The position numbers and the translations under genes were made by a program. Under the pieces are notes generated by a model. It did not search any database and was not told where the DNA came from. It saw only the letters and a program-made list of their open reading frames with translations. Below are positions 1-6,023 of a stretch of 9,942 nucleotides of DNA, piece by piece. Position 1 is the stretch's first letter; every line of letters starts with the position of its first letter. Source of the stretch: Lachnospiraceae bacterium UBA7012 (GTDB lineage: Bacteria; Bacillota; Clostridia; Lachnospirales; Lachnospiraceae); contig DJXE01000116.1 of the NCBI GenBank assembly GCA_002449595.1, positions 1 through 9,942 on the forward strand, given 5' to 3'.

Positions 1-1
1 G

Positions 2-136
2 CAGGAACACGAAGAAGAATATTCAGAACACGTGATTGGCGCGGAACAGGAAGACGGAGAAGAATATTCCGAGCGTGTAATCGGCGCGGAGCCGGAACAC
101 GGAGAAGAGTGTTCCGAGCATGTGATCGACGCGGAG
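2..136 (+). repeat. 45-base in-frame tandem repeat, three visible copies
   Basis: Three consecutive 45-base units lie at 2-46, 47-91 and 92-136, and the array may continue off the left edge. Each encodes 15 residues of the pattern (Q/P)E(H/D)(E/G)EE(Y/C)SE(H/R)VI(G/D)AE, rich in Glu. The copies differ at both synonymous and non-synonymous positions, so the array is not a very recent duplication, and the frame is kept in all of them. The last unit runs directly into the S4 domain of the pseudouridine synthase. Its function is unknown. Confidence 0.85.
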
Positions 137-1054
137 CAGGCGGGAAAAAGGCTTGACCGCGCCCTCGCGGATATTCTCGGCGAGGGGTTCTCACGCAGCT
201 ATCTCAAGGACCTGATCAAGGACCAGCACGTCCTGCGCGGCGGGAAGGCCGCAAAGCCCGCGGACAAGGTGCAGGAGGGCGACCTGATCACGATCCGCCT
301 TCCGGAGCGCGTCCTGCCGGACATCACGCCCGAAGATATCCCTCTCGACATCCTCTATGAGGACGACGACGTCCTCGTCGTAAACAAGCCCAAGGGCATG
401 GTCGTTCACCCCGCGGCGGGCCACTGGAACGGCACGCTCGTGAACGCCGTCATGCATCACTGCCTGGATCCGGAGACCGGGGCCTGCTCCCTGTCCGGGA
501 TCAACGGCGTCCTGCGGCCCGGCATCGTGCACCGCATCGACCGCGACACGACCGGCTCGCTCATCATCTGCAAGAACGACACGTCCCACGCCGCCATCGC
601 GGCGCAGCTCAAGGAACACAGCATCCGCCGGAAGTACCTGGCGATCGTCCATGACAGGATCCGGGAGGAGGAGCTCACGATCGACCGCCCGATCGGCAGG
701 GACCCGAAGGACCGCAAAAAGATGGCCGTGAACCCCTCCGGGAAGCCCGCTGTGACGCACGTACGTGTCCTGGAACGCTTCCGGAACTACACGTATGTGG
801 AATGTGTCCTCGAGACCGGCAGGACCCATCAGATCCGCGTCCACATGGCCTCCGTGCATCACCCCGTCCTGGGTGACGAAGTCTACGCCGGCAGGAGAGC
901 CAATCCCTTCGCGAGCCTCACACAGGGGCAGTGCCTCCATGCGGCCGTTCTGGGCTTCATTCACCCCGCGACAGGCGAATATATCGAGACCTGCGCGCCG
1001 CTTCCCGCATACTTCGAAGAGATCCTGCGCCGCCTCCGCGCGGAAGAGGACTGA
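2..1054 (+). CDS. rluD: RluD-type 23S rRNA pseudouridine synthase, 5' end outside window
   Basis: This enzyme isomerises uridines to pseudouridine in 23S rRNA during large-subunit assembly. Numbering from the GTG at 32: an S4 RNA-binding domain spans about 35-90 (AGKRLDRALADIL, then SRSYLKDLIKD), and the catalytic domain begins near DVLVVNKPKGMVVHP (113-127). The catalytic motif HRIDRDTTG lies at 167-175 with the predicted nucleophile Asp170, followed later by the RTHQIRVHM motif typical of the RluA/RluD family. The frame stays open to the left edge, so the true start is probably outside; the residues before the S4 domain form an acidic 15-residue repeat (see 2-136) that is not part of the usual family fold. 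The S4 plus catalytic part has normal RluD length. RluD versus another RluA-family paralogue cannot be settled, but the S4 domain favours RluD. No convincing terminator follows; the next gene has its own promoter 40 bases downstream. Confidence 0.9.
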   Translation, partial: QEHEEEYSEHVIGAEQEDGEEYSERVIGAEPEHGEECSEHVIDAEQAGKRLDRALADILGEGFSRSYLKDLIKDQHVLRGGKAAKPADKVQEGDLITIRLPERVLPDITPEDIPLDILYEDDDVLVVNKPKGMVVHPAAGHWNGTLVNAVMHHCLDPETGACSLSGINGVLRPGIVHRIDRDTTGSLIICKNDTSHAAIAAQLKEHSIRRKYLAIVHDRIREEELTIDRPIGRDPKDRKKMAVNPSGKPAVTHVRVLERFRNYTYVECVLETGRTHQIRVHMASVHHPVLGDEVYAGRRANPFASLTQGQCLHAAVLGFIHPATGEYIETCAPLPAYFEEILRRLRAEED

Positions 1055-1092
1055 GCTTTATATGGTTATATTGCACGGAATCCGTTTTATAT

Positions 1093-1121
1093 TTGCTTTT
1101 AATTTGTGCATTTATTATAAT
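1093..1121 (+). promoter_or_regulatory. Sigma-A promoter of the cytidylate-kinase-like gene
   Basis: A perfect -10 TATAAT at 1116-1121 lies 17 bases after TTGCTT at 1093-1098, in an AT-rich stretch that stands out from the GC-rich coding DNA. The start codon is 37 bases downstream, leaving a leader of about 30 bases. The same -35/spacer/-10 combination occurs before lexA. Confidence 0.65.
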
Positions 1122-1158
1122 ATGTTCAAATGAAACCGCTGCAAAAGGAGGTGTTTCC

Positions 1159-1842
1159 ATGAATACAATCATCACGATCGGCAGACAGTTTGGTTCATGC
1201 GGGCGCGAGATCGGAGAGCTTGTCGCAAAACATTTCGGCATTCCCTGCTATGACAAGGAGCTTCTCGCAAAGGTGGCGAAAGACAGCGGCTTTGCGGAAG
1301 AGATGATCGAGAGACACGACGAGCGTCCCACGAGCTCCTTCCTCTACAACCTGGTCATGGATACCTATTCCTTCGGATACAATTCATCCCATTATGTGGA
1401 CATGCCCATCAGCCAGAAGGTGTTCCTCGCGCAGTTTGACGCGATCAAGGAGCTTGCGAAGGAAGGTCCCGCCGTATTTATCGGCCGCTGCGCGGACAGC
1501 GCGCTTGCGGACAGGGACGACGTGATCAACCTGTTCATTGAGGCGGATGAAGAATTCCGCATCAAGGACGTCATGGCGCGCTTTGACGATATCAAGACCG
1601 AAAAAGAAGCCCGCGACATGATCAACAAGAAGGACAAACAGCGCCAGAGCTATTACAACTATTACAGCGCTAAAAAATGGGGCCGCGCGGACAGCTACGA
1701 CATGTGCATCAATACGGCGCTTCTTGGCATTGAAGGAACCGTCAAATTGATCATTCAGCTCGTTGAGGACTTTGACCAGCTTGGCAGCGTTCGCAATGGA
1801 GGCCGTGATATTAAGGAACAGCTTCAGAATATTAAGAAATGA
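1159..1842 (+). CDS. Cytidylate kinase-like family protein (P-loop NMP kinase fold)
   Basis: This 227-residue protein belongs to the stand-alone cytidylate-kinase-like family common in Clostridia. It starts at ATG 1159, preceded by AAAGGAGGTG at 1144-1153. Residues 4-19 (IITIGRQFGSCGREIG) form the nucleotide-binding loop; the family more often has GSGGRE, so Cys14 is a small deviation. IPCYDKELL follows at about 28-36, and AVFIGRCAD in the middle matches a second family signature. The C-terminal third is charged and helical, with a Lys/Gln/Tyr-rich stretch (KKDKQRQSYYNYYSAKKWG) in the region where NMP kinases carry lid arginines. I see no signal peptide or membrane segment. The phosphate acceptor of these proteins is not established; they differ from the housekeeping Cmk usually found elsewhere in such genomes. 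The gene is probably monocistronic, given its own promoter and a strong terminator 42 bases after the stop. Confidence 0.85.
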   Translation: MNTIITIGRQFGSCGREIGELVAKHFGIPCYDKELLAKVAKDSGFAEEMIERHDERPTSSFLYNLVMDTYSFGYNSSHYVDMPISQKVFLAQFDAIKELAKEGPAVFIGRCADSALADRDDVINLFIEADEEFRIKDVMARFDDIKTEKEARDMINKKDKQRQSYYNYYSAKKWGRADSYDMCINTALLGIEGTVKLIIQLVEDFDQLGSVRNGGRDIKEQLQNIKK

Positions 1843-1884
1843 TGGTTTTCGTTTCGCCTTTCATTTGATTTGATAATTTGCAGC

Positions 1885-1913
1885 AAAAGCCCCCGAGGTT
1901 CTCGGGGGCTTTT
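1885..1913 (+). terminator. Strong intrinsic terminator, probably bidirectional
   Basis: A perfect 13-base stem, AAAAGCCCCCGAG (1885-1897) with its complement (1901-1913), closes a GTT loop. The stem ends in TTTT on the plus strand and, because the arms start with AAAA, also in TTTT on the minus strand. It lies 42 bases after the cytidylate-kinase-like gene and can also stop transcription arriving from dtd. Confidence 0.9.
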
Positions 1914-2003
1914 AAATGCTGATTTTCCTGATTATTACTGGTTTTTTACATGTTTTTTGGTGGAGGAGTGGTGGTGGACCTCCATCCAACTATTCGCAAA
2001 AGC

Positions 2004-2084
2004 CAGGTTTAACGAACAGTATTGCCACTTTTCAGGAGATCCACGGGATCTCCTGAAGTGGCTCATACTGATTCGTTAAACCTG
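2004..2084. repeat. Long imperfect hairpin A in the convergent spacer
   Basis: The arms pair over about 36 base pairs. The outer stem CAGGTTTAACGAA (2004-2016) pairs with 2072-2084. CAGTAT (2017-2022) pairs with 2065-2070. GCCAC (2024-2028) pairs with 2058-2062. The inner perfect 12-base stem TTCAGGAGATCC (2031-2042) pairs with 2046-2057 around an ACG loop. There is no T tract directly after it. The same motif order occurs in the hairpin at 6956-7019, so I read it as a member of a small repeat family rather than an ordinary terminator. Confidence 0.8.
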
Positions 2085-2204
2085 TGGGGTTATTATTGGG
2101 GCTTTTAATAAAGCCACTTTTTCAGATTATCTTATAGAATCTCTGAAAAAGTGGCTCATACTAATTCGATAAACCTGAGGTTTTTTTATTGGGACTATTA
2201 ATTA
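2056..2204. repeat. Diverged direct repeat, two copies of about 56 bases
   Basis: The stretch at 2056-2111 is repeated at 2149-2204, 93 bases downstream. Both read AAGTGGCTCATACT, then a variant of ATTCGTTAAACCTG, then TATTGGG and a TTAATAA-like end. Hairpins A and B each supply the start of one copy. The second copy runs into the dtd stop codon (TAA on the minus strand, 2202-2204). This looks like an old duplication of an intergenic element. Confidence 0.7.
2113..2155. terminator. Hairpin B, likely terminator of dtd
   Basis: A perfect 14-base stem, GCCACTTTTTCAGA (2113-2126) with its complement (2142-2155), closes a 15-base AT-rich loop. Read on the minus strand, the direction of dtd, the stem is followed by TTTATT. 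It lies 47 bases beyond the dtd stop codon. The arm resembles the inner part of hairpin A (GCCACTTTTCAGGAGATC), so it appears to be a related element. Whether it ends transcription is inferred. Confidence 0.6.
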
Positions 2205-2666
2205 GTTCGGGTGTTTCGCCAGCACTTCCTCAGAATCGAGCATGATCGTAAACGGGCCGTCGTTCACGAGGGATACGCGCATCATCGCGCCAAAGATTCC
2301 GTGCTGTACGTCCGGGAAGAATGTGCGTGCACGCGATAAAAGATACTCGTAGAGGCGCTCGGCTTCGTCCGGCGCGCCCGCGTGCACGAATGAGGGACGG
2401 TTTCCCTTGTGGCAGTCCGCATACAGCGTAAACTGCGAGATCATGAGCACATTGCCGCCGACCTGGCCGATGCTCAGGTTCGTCTTGCCGTTTTCGTCCT
2501 CAAAAATGCGCAGATTGACGAGTTTCTGCAGCATTCTGTCTGCGATGTCTTCGTTGTCCTCACTGCTGATGCCCACAAGGACCAGATAGCCGGCATCGAT
2601 CTGCCCGACGACTTTCTCTTCGACTTCGACCTGTGCCGACGTGACCCTCTGGATCAAAAACTTCAT
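2202..2666 (-). CDS. dtd: D-aminoacyl-tRNA deacylase
   Basis: Dtd hydrolyses D-amino acids (and glycine) mis-attached to tRNA, recycling the tRNA and protecting translation. The 154-residue length and the whole sequence fit the DTD family: it begins MKFLIQRVTSAQVEVE, carries SQFTLYAD at 77-84, and has NDGPFT at 135-140 with the cross-subunit Gly-cis-Pro motif at Gly137-Pro138. Family members often have NDGPVT, so Phe139 is a mild change. The start at 2666 is supported by AAGGTGG eight bases upstream. It lies 23 bases after the AI-2E family gene on the same strand and is probably cotranscribed with it; I see no promoter in the gap. The stop codon overlaps the edge of the intergenic repeat at 2149-2204. 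Confidence 0.95.
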   Translation of the reverse strand: MKFLIQRVTSAQVEVEEKVVGQIDAGYLVLVGISSEDNEDIADRMLQKLVNLRIFEDENGKTNLSIGQVGGNVLMISQFTLYADCHKGNRPSFVHAGAPDEAERLYEYLLSRARTFFPDVQHGIFGAMMRVSLVNDGPFTIMLDSEEVLAKHPN

Positions 2667-2689
2667 ACTGATACCACCTTATTAACTGA

Positions 2690-4084
2690 TCACTTACCGT
2701 CCGAATCGTTATCCCGGTTTCCGTCCGCTCCCTCGTCCGCATTCTCTTCTGTCTCAGGATCCTGATCCTTACGTTCAAATATTTTGCGGAGAGCTGACGC
2801 GGGCTTTTTCAGGAAATAGCCTTCGCTCGCCGGATCGCCGAGCTCGTGGATCCCCTTTTCATCGATATAGGCCGTCTTCTCGTAGACGCTGATGTCGGAA
2901 GGCAGTCCCCGCTCCCGCAACAGGTACTCGCTGAACCTGCGAAGCAGGGCAAAGATCACGGCGAACAGCGGAACGCCGATGAACCAGCCGACCGGCCCCA
3001 GGACCGCGCCGAAGAACAGGATCGAGAAAATCACGCCGATGGACGAGAGGCCTGTGGACTGGCCGAGGATCCTCGGCCCGATGACGTTGCCGTCCAGCTG
3101 CTGCAGCAGGATCACGAAGATCAGGAAGTACAGCGCGGCCAGCGGATCGATCATGAATACGATGATCCCGGTGATCGCCTCGCCGATGTACGGTCCGAAG
3201 AACGGGATCATATTTGTGACGCCGACGATCAGTGTGACCAGCATCGGGAACGGCGTCTTAAGGAGCGTTGCGCCGATGAAGCACAGGACGGCGACGATGA
3301 CCGAGTCGATGATCTTGCCCACAAGGAAGTTCGTAAACGTCTGGTGGATAAAGCGGAATTCGCCGATCACCTCATTGGCCGCCTTCTGCGGCAGGAACGC
3401 GTATGCGAGCTTCTTCCCCTGCGCGGCGAGGCGCTCCCTCGCGTTCAGGATGTAGACCGCCACGATGATGCCGATCAGGAAGTTGACGACGCCGCCGGCC
3501 AGCGTCACGGCGCGCTTCGAGACCTGCTGGATGAGGGACGTCAGCCGCGGCGTGATGTTCTGCGACACGAACGACTCGGCGTTCTGCCGGAGCGACCGCA
3601 GGATCTCATTCATGGCCTTCTGCATATTCGGGTTCTGTTCCAGAAGACGGTTGAAGAAACGGCTCACATTCCGGAAGTACACCGGCAGGTTGTTGATAAT
3701 GCTCTGGATACTGAAAAACACCTGCGGCAGGACGGTCCGGATCAGGCCGTACAGGACAAGGAGGAAGAAAAGGATCGTGAGCACGACAGAAAACATGCGC
3801 ACTCTCCGCCTTTTCTTTCCCGAAGAAGGTGAATTCACGTCAACGCCCGCGCGGCTGCAGAGCGGGATCGTGATCTTGCGCTCAATAAAGCTCAGTACGG
3901 GCGACAGAATATACGCGATCGCGACTCCGCAGACGAGCGACATCATCTGCCGCGTCAGGTACCGCAGGCTGCGGACGATCTCCGCGCCGCGGAAAAACGC
4001 CGCGTATAACAGGAATGAGAGGATCACGGTGATCAGGATCGTCGCGACCCAGCCTTTTTGCCGGTCATTTAATCTGAATTTCAT
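2690..4084 (-). CDS. AI-2E family transporter (polytopic membrane protein)
   Basis: This 464-residue membrane protein belongs to the AI-2E transporter family (DUF20/PerM type). Hydrophobic segments are visible at about 13-30, 46-64, 98-120, 196-213, 258-276, 280-296, 303-329 and 348-384. A periplasmic/amphipathic stretch lies between the third and fourth (about 121-190). Family motifs are PFFGPYIGE (294-302) and DGNVIGPRILGQSTGLS (331-347). The tail from about 386 to 464 is hydrophilic and ends in a strongly acidic run (ETEENADEGADG and onward), longer than needed for the fold. Members have been linked to autoinducer-2 export, ion/proton antiport or other substrates; the substrate here is unknown. 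I chose ATG 4084, which opens MKFRLNDRQKGW; an in-frame ATG at 4102 would add six residues. Neither has a good ribosome site (see the -10 at 4091-4099). The frame also stays open far upstream, antisense to the recombinase gene, but that extension is not coding. Confidence 0.88.
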   Translation of the reverse strand: MKFRLNDRQKGWVATILITVILSFLLYAAFFRGAEIVRSLRYLTRQMMSLVCGVAIAYILSPVLSFIERKITIPLCSRAGVDVNSPSSGKKRRRVRMFSVVLTILFFLLVLYGLIRTVLPQVFFSIQSIINNLPVYFRNVSRFFNRLLEQNPNMQKAMNEILRSLRQNAESFVSQNITPRLTSLIQQVSKRAVTLAGGVVNFLIGIIVAVYILNARERLAAQGKKLAYAFLPQKAANEVIGEFRFIHQTFTNFLVGKIIDSVIVAVLCFIGATLLKTPFPMLVTLIVGVTNMIPFFGPYIGEAITGIIVFMIDPLAALYFLIFVILLQQLDGNVIGPRILGQSTGLSSIGVIFSILFFGAVLGPVGWFIGVPLFAVIFALLRRFSEYLLRERGLPSDISVYEKTAYIDEKGIHELGDPASEGYFLKKPASALRKIFERKDQDPETEENADEGADGNRDNDSDGK

Positions 4085-4090
4085 ATCAAC

Positions 4091-4099
4091 AGTATAGCA
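4091..4099 (-). promoter_or_regulatory. Extended -10 element for the AI-2E/dtd unit
   Basis: On the minus strand TGCTATACT has a TGn extension and a TATACT hexamer at 4091-4096. There is no good -35 at the right distance. The hexamer ends only six bases before ATG 4084, so a normal start site would fall at or next to the initiation codon. Confidence 0.45.
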
Positions 4100-4110
4100 C
4101 ATCAAAGCCG

Positions 4111-4140
4111 GCGCAAACGGCTGAGAAAAGCTGTTTCCGC
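4111..4140. promoter_or_regulatory. 30-base dyad between the divergent AI-2E and recombinase promoters
   Basis: GCGCAAACGGCT (4111-4122) and AGCTGTTTCCGC (4129-4140) are inverted copies around GAGAAA, matching at 10 of 12 positions. The dyad covers where the -35 of both flanking promoters would sit, about 17 bases from each -10. Both -35 regions are poor, which would fit an activator site, but a repressor operator or chance are possible. Confidence 0.4.
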
Positions 4141-4145
4141 CCATG

Positions 4146-4154
4146 TGATATAAT
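4146..4154 (+). promoter_or_regulatory. Extended -10 promoter of the recombinase gene
   Basis: TGATATAAT combines a TGn extension with a perfect TATAAT at 4149-4154. The spot 17 bases upstream reads AAAAGC, so no recognisable -35 exists. The ATG lies 42 bases downstream, after an AAGGGG ribosome site. Confidence 0.5.
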
Positions 4155-4195
4155 AGTTGCGTCGTCTGGAAATCAGCAGACCGGGAAGGGGAATC

Positions 4196-5290
4196 ATGCC
4201 AAGGATCAGGGGAACGGAAACCTATTCGGAAGAACAGGATATCAAAAATACACTGCTCATGCGGGAAGTGCTCGCGACGCTTCCTTCGTTCTGCAAACAG
4301 TATTTCCGCGGGATCGCGGATACGACGTCCGCGCGGACGCGGCTCGGCTACGCCTACGACATCCGGACGTTCTTCGAGTTTCTTCACCAGAACAACCGCG
4401 CGCTGGCGAAAATGGAGATCCCCGATTTCCCCCTCTCTGTCCTTGACCAGCTCGAGAAAGTCGACCTCGAGGAGTACCTGGAATACCTGAGCTATTACGA
4501 AAAGGACGGAAAGATCTACACGAACGACGACCGCGGCAAGGCGCGCAAGCTCTCCGCCCTGCGCAGCATGTATCACTACTTCTTCACATCCGAGATGATC
4601 GAGCGGGACGTCTCCGCCCTGATCGCGATGCCGAAGAAGCACGAGAAGGCGATCATCCGTCTCGATCCCGACGAAGTCGCGATCCTGCTGGACCAGGTCG
4701 AGGAAGGCACCGCGCTGACCAAGAACCAGCAGCGCTATCACAAGTTCACCAAGGTGCGGGACGTCGCGATCCTGACGCTCCTGCTCGGCACCGGCATCCG
4801 CGTCTCCGAGTGCGTCGGCCTCGATATCAACGACGTCAACTTCAAGGACGGCGGGATCAAGGTCCACCGCAAGGGCGGCTATGACGCGATCGTCTATTTC
4901 GGCGACGAGGTCGAGGAGGCGCTGCTCAACTACCTCGAAGAGCGGCACCACATGATCCCCGCGGCCGGCCATGAGACCGCCCTGTTCCTGAGCCTTCAGA
5001 ACAAGCGCATGAGCGTCCGGTCCGTCGAGAAAATGGTAAAGAAATACTCCCAGCTCGTCACGACGCTCAAGAAGATCACGCCGCACAAGCTGCGGAGCAC
5101 CTACGGCACCAACCTCTACCGCGAGACCGGTGACATCTACCTGGTCGCGGACGTCCTCGGCCACAAGGACGTCAACACGACGCGCCGCCACTACGCGGCG
5201 ATCGAGGAAGACCGCCGGCGCAGCGCCGCCAATGTCGTGCGCCTCCGGAGGGAGGAGAACGGACTTCCCAGTGCAGATGAGAATGAATAG
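4196..5290 (+). CDS. xerS: Tyrosine recombinase, XerS-like
   Basis: This 364-residue tyrosine recombinase cuts and rejoins DNA through a 3'-phosphotyrosine. All catalytic residues are visible: Arg202 (TGIRVSE), Lys226 (HRKGG), His297 and Arg300 (HKLR), His323 (LGH), and nucleophile Tyr333 (RRHY). The N-terminal core-binding domain spans about 20-150. Its length, the segment IPDFPLSVLDQLEKVDLEEYL and the motif SVEKMVKKYS recall streptococcal/lactococcal XerS (about 356 residues) more than the roughly 300-residue XerC/XerD; this rests on remembered family sequences. XerS resolves chromosome dimers alone at an atypical dif site. No integration module, excisionase or attachment site surrounds it, and its base composition matches its neighbours, so a housekeeping role is more likely than a phage integrase. 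ATG 4196 is chosen because AAGGGG lies 5 bases upstream; an in-frame start at 4157 sits at the probable transcription start. The AI-2E gene is divergent. Confidence 0.85.
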   Translation: MPRIRGTETYSEEQDIKNTLLMREVLATLPSFCKQYFRGIADTTSARTRLGYAYDIRTFFEFLHQNNRALAKMEIPDFPLSVLDQLEKVDLEEYLEYLSYYEKDGKIYTNDDRGKARKLSALRSMYHYFFTSEMIERDVSALIAMPKKHEKAIIRLDPDEVAILLDQVEEGTALTKNQQRYHKFTKVRDVAILTLLLGTGIRVSECVGLDINDVNFKDGGIKVHRKGGYDAIVYFGDEVEEALLNYLEERHHMIPAAGHETALFLSLQNKRMSVRSVEKMVKKYSQLVTTLKKITPHKLRSTYGTNLYRETGDIYLVADVLGHKDVNTTRRHYAAIEEDRRRSAANVVRLRREENGLPSADENE

Positions 5291-5387
5291 ATCCAATCAT
5301 CTCCGCCCCGGATGGAGCTTATCCAATGTAACTGGAAATAGCTGCAGAGAACAGATCAATTACATAAATTAAATCACATATTCGTCA

Positions 5388-5421
5388 AAGAAGTCCCCGT
5401 TCCGAAGAACAGGGACTTCTT
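5388..5421 (+). terminator. Hairpin terminator after the recombinase gene
   Basis: AAGAAGTCCC-C-GTTC (5388-5402) pairs with GAAC-A-GGGACTTCTT (5407-5421) around a CGAA loop, giving 14 base pairs with one C-A mismatch. The T-rich end is short (CTTCTTAATT). It lies 97 bases after the recombinase stop and may also serve the convergent LysM-like gene. Apart from this and the repeat at 5467-5528, I see nothing in 5291-5503. Confidence 0.7.
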
Positions 5422-5466
5422 AATTGAGGACAGACGTCACTCAAGCCACATATGCTGTTTCTTGCA

Positions 5467-5528
5467 TCAGCTCATATATTTCGCTGAATCGTCAGCTCAT
5501 GAATCAGTCCATGTATTCCGCCGAATAG
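5467..5528. repeat. Partial duplication of the 3' end of the LysM-like gene
   Basis: Bases 5467-5491 match 5504-5528, which encode the last codons and stop of the minus-strand gene, at 19 of 25 positions. The string TCAGCTCAT also recurs at 5492-5500. It looks like a decayed short tandem duplication immediately downstream of the gene. Confidence 0.5.
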
Positions 5529-5923
5529 TAAGGGAGGATCAGATAGTCCCCGGGCGTGACGGCAGCTGTCGTCTCCGCAGCGTAGAGCGGAATGTGGTTG
5601 ATGCTGCACACTTCGCCGCGGTACTCCTTCTCAGTGACGCCGGAGGCCGCGTCATAGCAGCGGTCCAGCACGTCGCTGAAGCTCTCTCCCGCTTCCACAC
5701 GAACACTCGTGAAGTACTTATACATCACAGGTTCGGTTCTGTCGGATGCGGCCGCTCTGGTCCCTGCTGTCAGGAAGCAGGCGGAGACGCCGATCATCAG
5801 AAGAGCAAGCAGCATCGCTGCGTGACGGCGGATCTGGCGGTTCCTTCTCGCCAGGCGGATGCTCCTGCGGATCTCCGGATCCTTCACTCCAAGCTTCTGG
5901 TTCTGTGTTCTCCTGCTTCTCAT
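5504..5923 (-). CDS. YneA-like LysM-domain membrane protein, probable SOS division inhibitor
   Basis: This 139-residue protein has three parts. Residues 1-34 are cytoplasmic and very basic (13 Arg/Lys). One hydrophobic segment lies at about 35-54. An extracytoplasmic domain at about 67-132 resembles a LysM fold: YKYFTSVRVEAGESFSDVLDRC at the front and VTPGDYLILPYY at the end. In Bacillus subtilis, yneA lies divergent to lexA, is LexA-repressed and encodes a small membrane-anchored LysM protein that halts division during SOS; the Mycobacterium gene Rv2719c is arranged similarly. The match in position, topology, domain and operators makes the same role likely, but primary sequence identity is low and this is inference. 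The start at 5923 has AGAGG eight bases upstream. A VSAC sequence at 46-49 resembles a lipobox, but the 34-residue basic leader is too long for a typical lipoprotein signal. Confidence 0.72.
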   Translation of the reverse strand: MRSRRTQNQKLGVKDPEIRRSIRLARRNRQIRRHAAMLLALLMIGVSACFLTAGTRAAASDRTEPVMYKYFTSVRVEAGESFSDVLDRCYDAASGVTEKEYRGEVCSINHIPLYAAETTAAVTPGDYLILPYYSAEYMD

Positions 5924-5956
5924 CTTACAGCCTCTTTCTGACTCTCATCCAAATAA

Positions 5957-5970
5957 AGAACGAATGTTCG
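5957..5970. promoter_or_regulatory. LexA box 1
   Basis: AGAACGAATGTTCG contains a perfect GAAC-N4-GTTC core. It sits about 17 bases downstream of the -10 of the LysM-like gene, in its leader, where bound LexA would block elongation or open-complex formation. Confidence 0.85.
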
Positions 5971-5986
5971 CATCTCTGTAAGTGTG

Positions 5987-6015
5987 ATTATATCGAACGT
6001 ATATTCTGCTGTCAA
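5987..6015 (-). promoter_or_regulatory. Consensus sigma-A promoter of the LysM-like gene
   Basis: On the minus strand TTGACA (6010-6015) and TATAAT (5987-5992) are both perfect and separated by exactly 17 bases. A promoter this strong before a putative division inhibitor needs tight repression; LexA box 2 fills its spacer and box 1 lies just downstream. Confidence 0.88.
5994..6007. promoter_or_regulatory. LexA box 2, inside the LysM-like gene promoter
   Basis: CGAACGTATATTCT matches the GAAC-N4-GTTC core with one change (ATTC for GTTC). It lies wholly inside the 17-base spacer between the -35 and -10 of the minus-strand promoter, an ideal repressor position. Confidence 0.75.
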
Positions 6016-6023
6016 GCAAAATC

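Noticed and set aside
191..964. Open frame of 257 codons on the minus strand inside rluD
   Set aside because: Antisense shadow of the pseudouridine synthase, with no domain.
1075..1085. Small hairpin ACGG-AAT-CCGT followed by TTTAT after rluD
   Set aside because: Four base pairs is too weak to call a terminator, and the T run is short.
1916..2003. AT-rich and GGTGG-rich stretch between the terminator and hairpin A
   Set aside because: I looked for a promoter, small gene or riboswitch and saw none that could be supported.
1870..2079. 69-codon plus-strand frame in the convergent spacer
   Set aside because: It runs through a terminator and hairpin A, has no good ribosome site, and its sequence is explained by the inverted repeats.
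2846..3832. Open frame of 328 codons on the plus strand inside the AI-2E gene
   Set aside because: Highly charged (Asp, Arg, Gln) antisense shadow of a membrane protein gene.
4111..4140. LexA box upstream of the recombinase gene
   Set aside because: The AAAC/GTTT ends resemble half sites, but the spacing between them is far more than four bases.
4103..5296. Upstream continuation of the AI-2E reading frame, giving an 868-residue product antisense to the recombinase gene
   Set aside because: The added part lacks any domain, is an Asp/Val/Arg-rich shadow of a GC-rich gene on the other strand, and the AI-2E fold starts normally at 4084.
5291..5460. A dif site for the recombinase
   Set aside because: The only inverted repeat here (5388-5421) has a 4-base loop and looks like a terminator, not two 11-base arms around a 6-11 base spacer.
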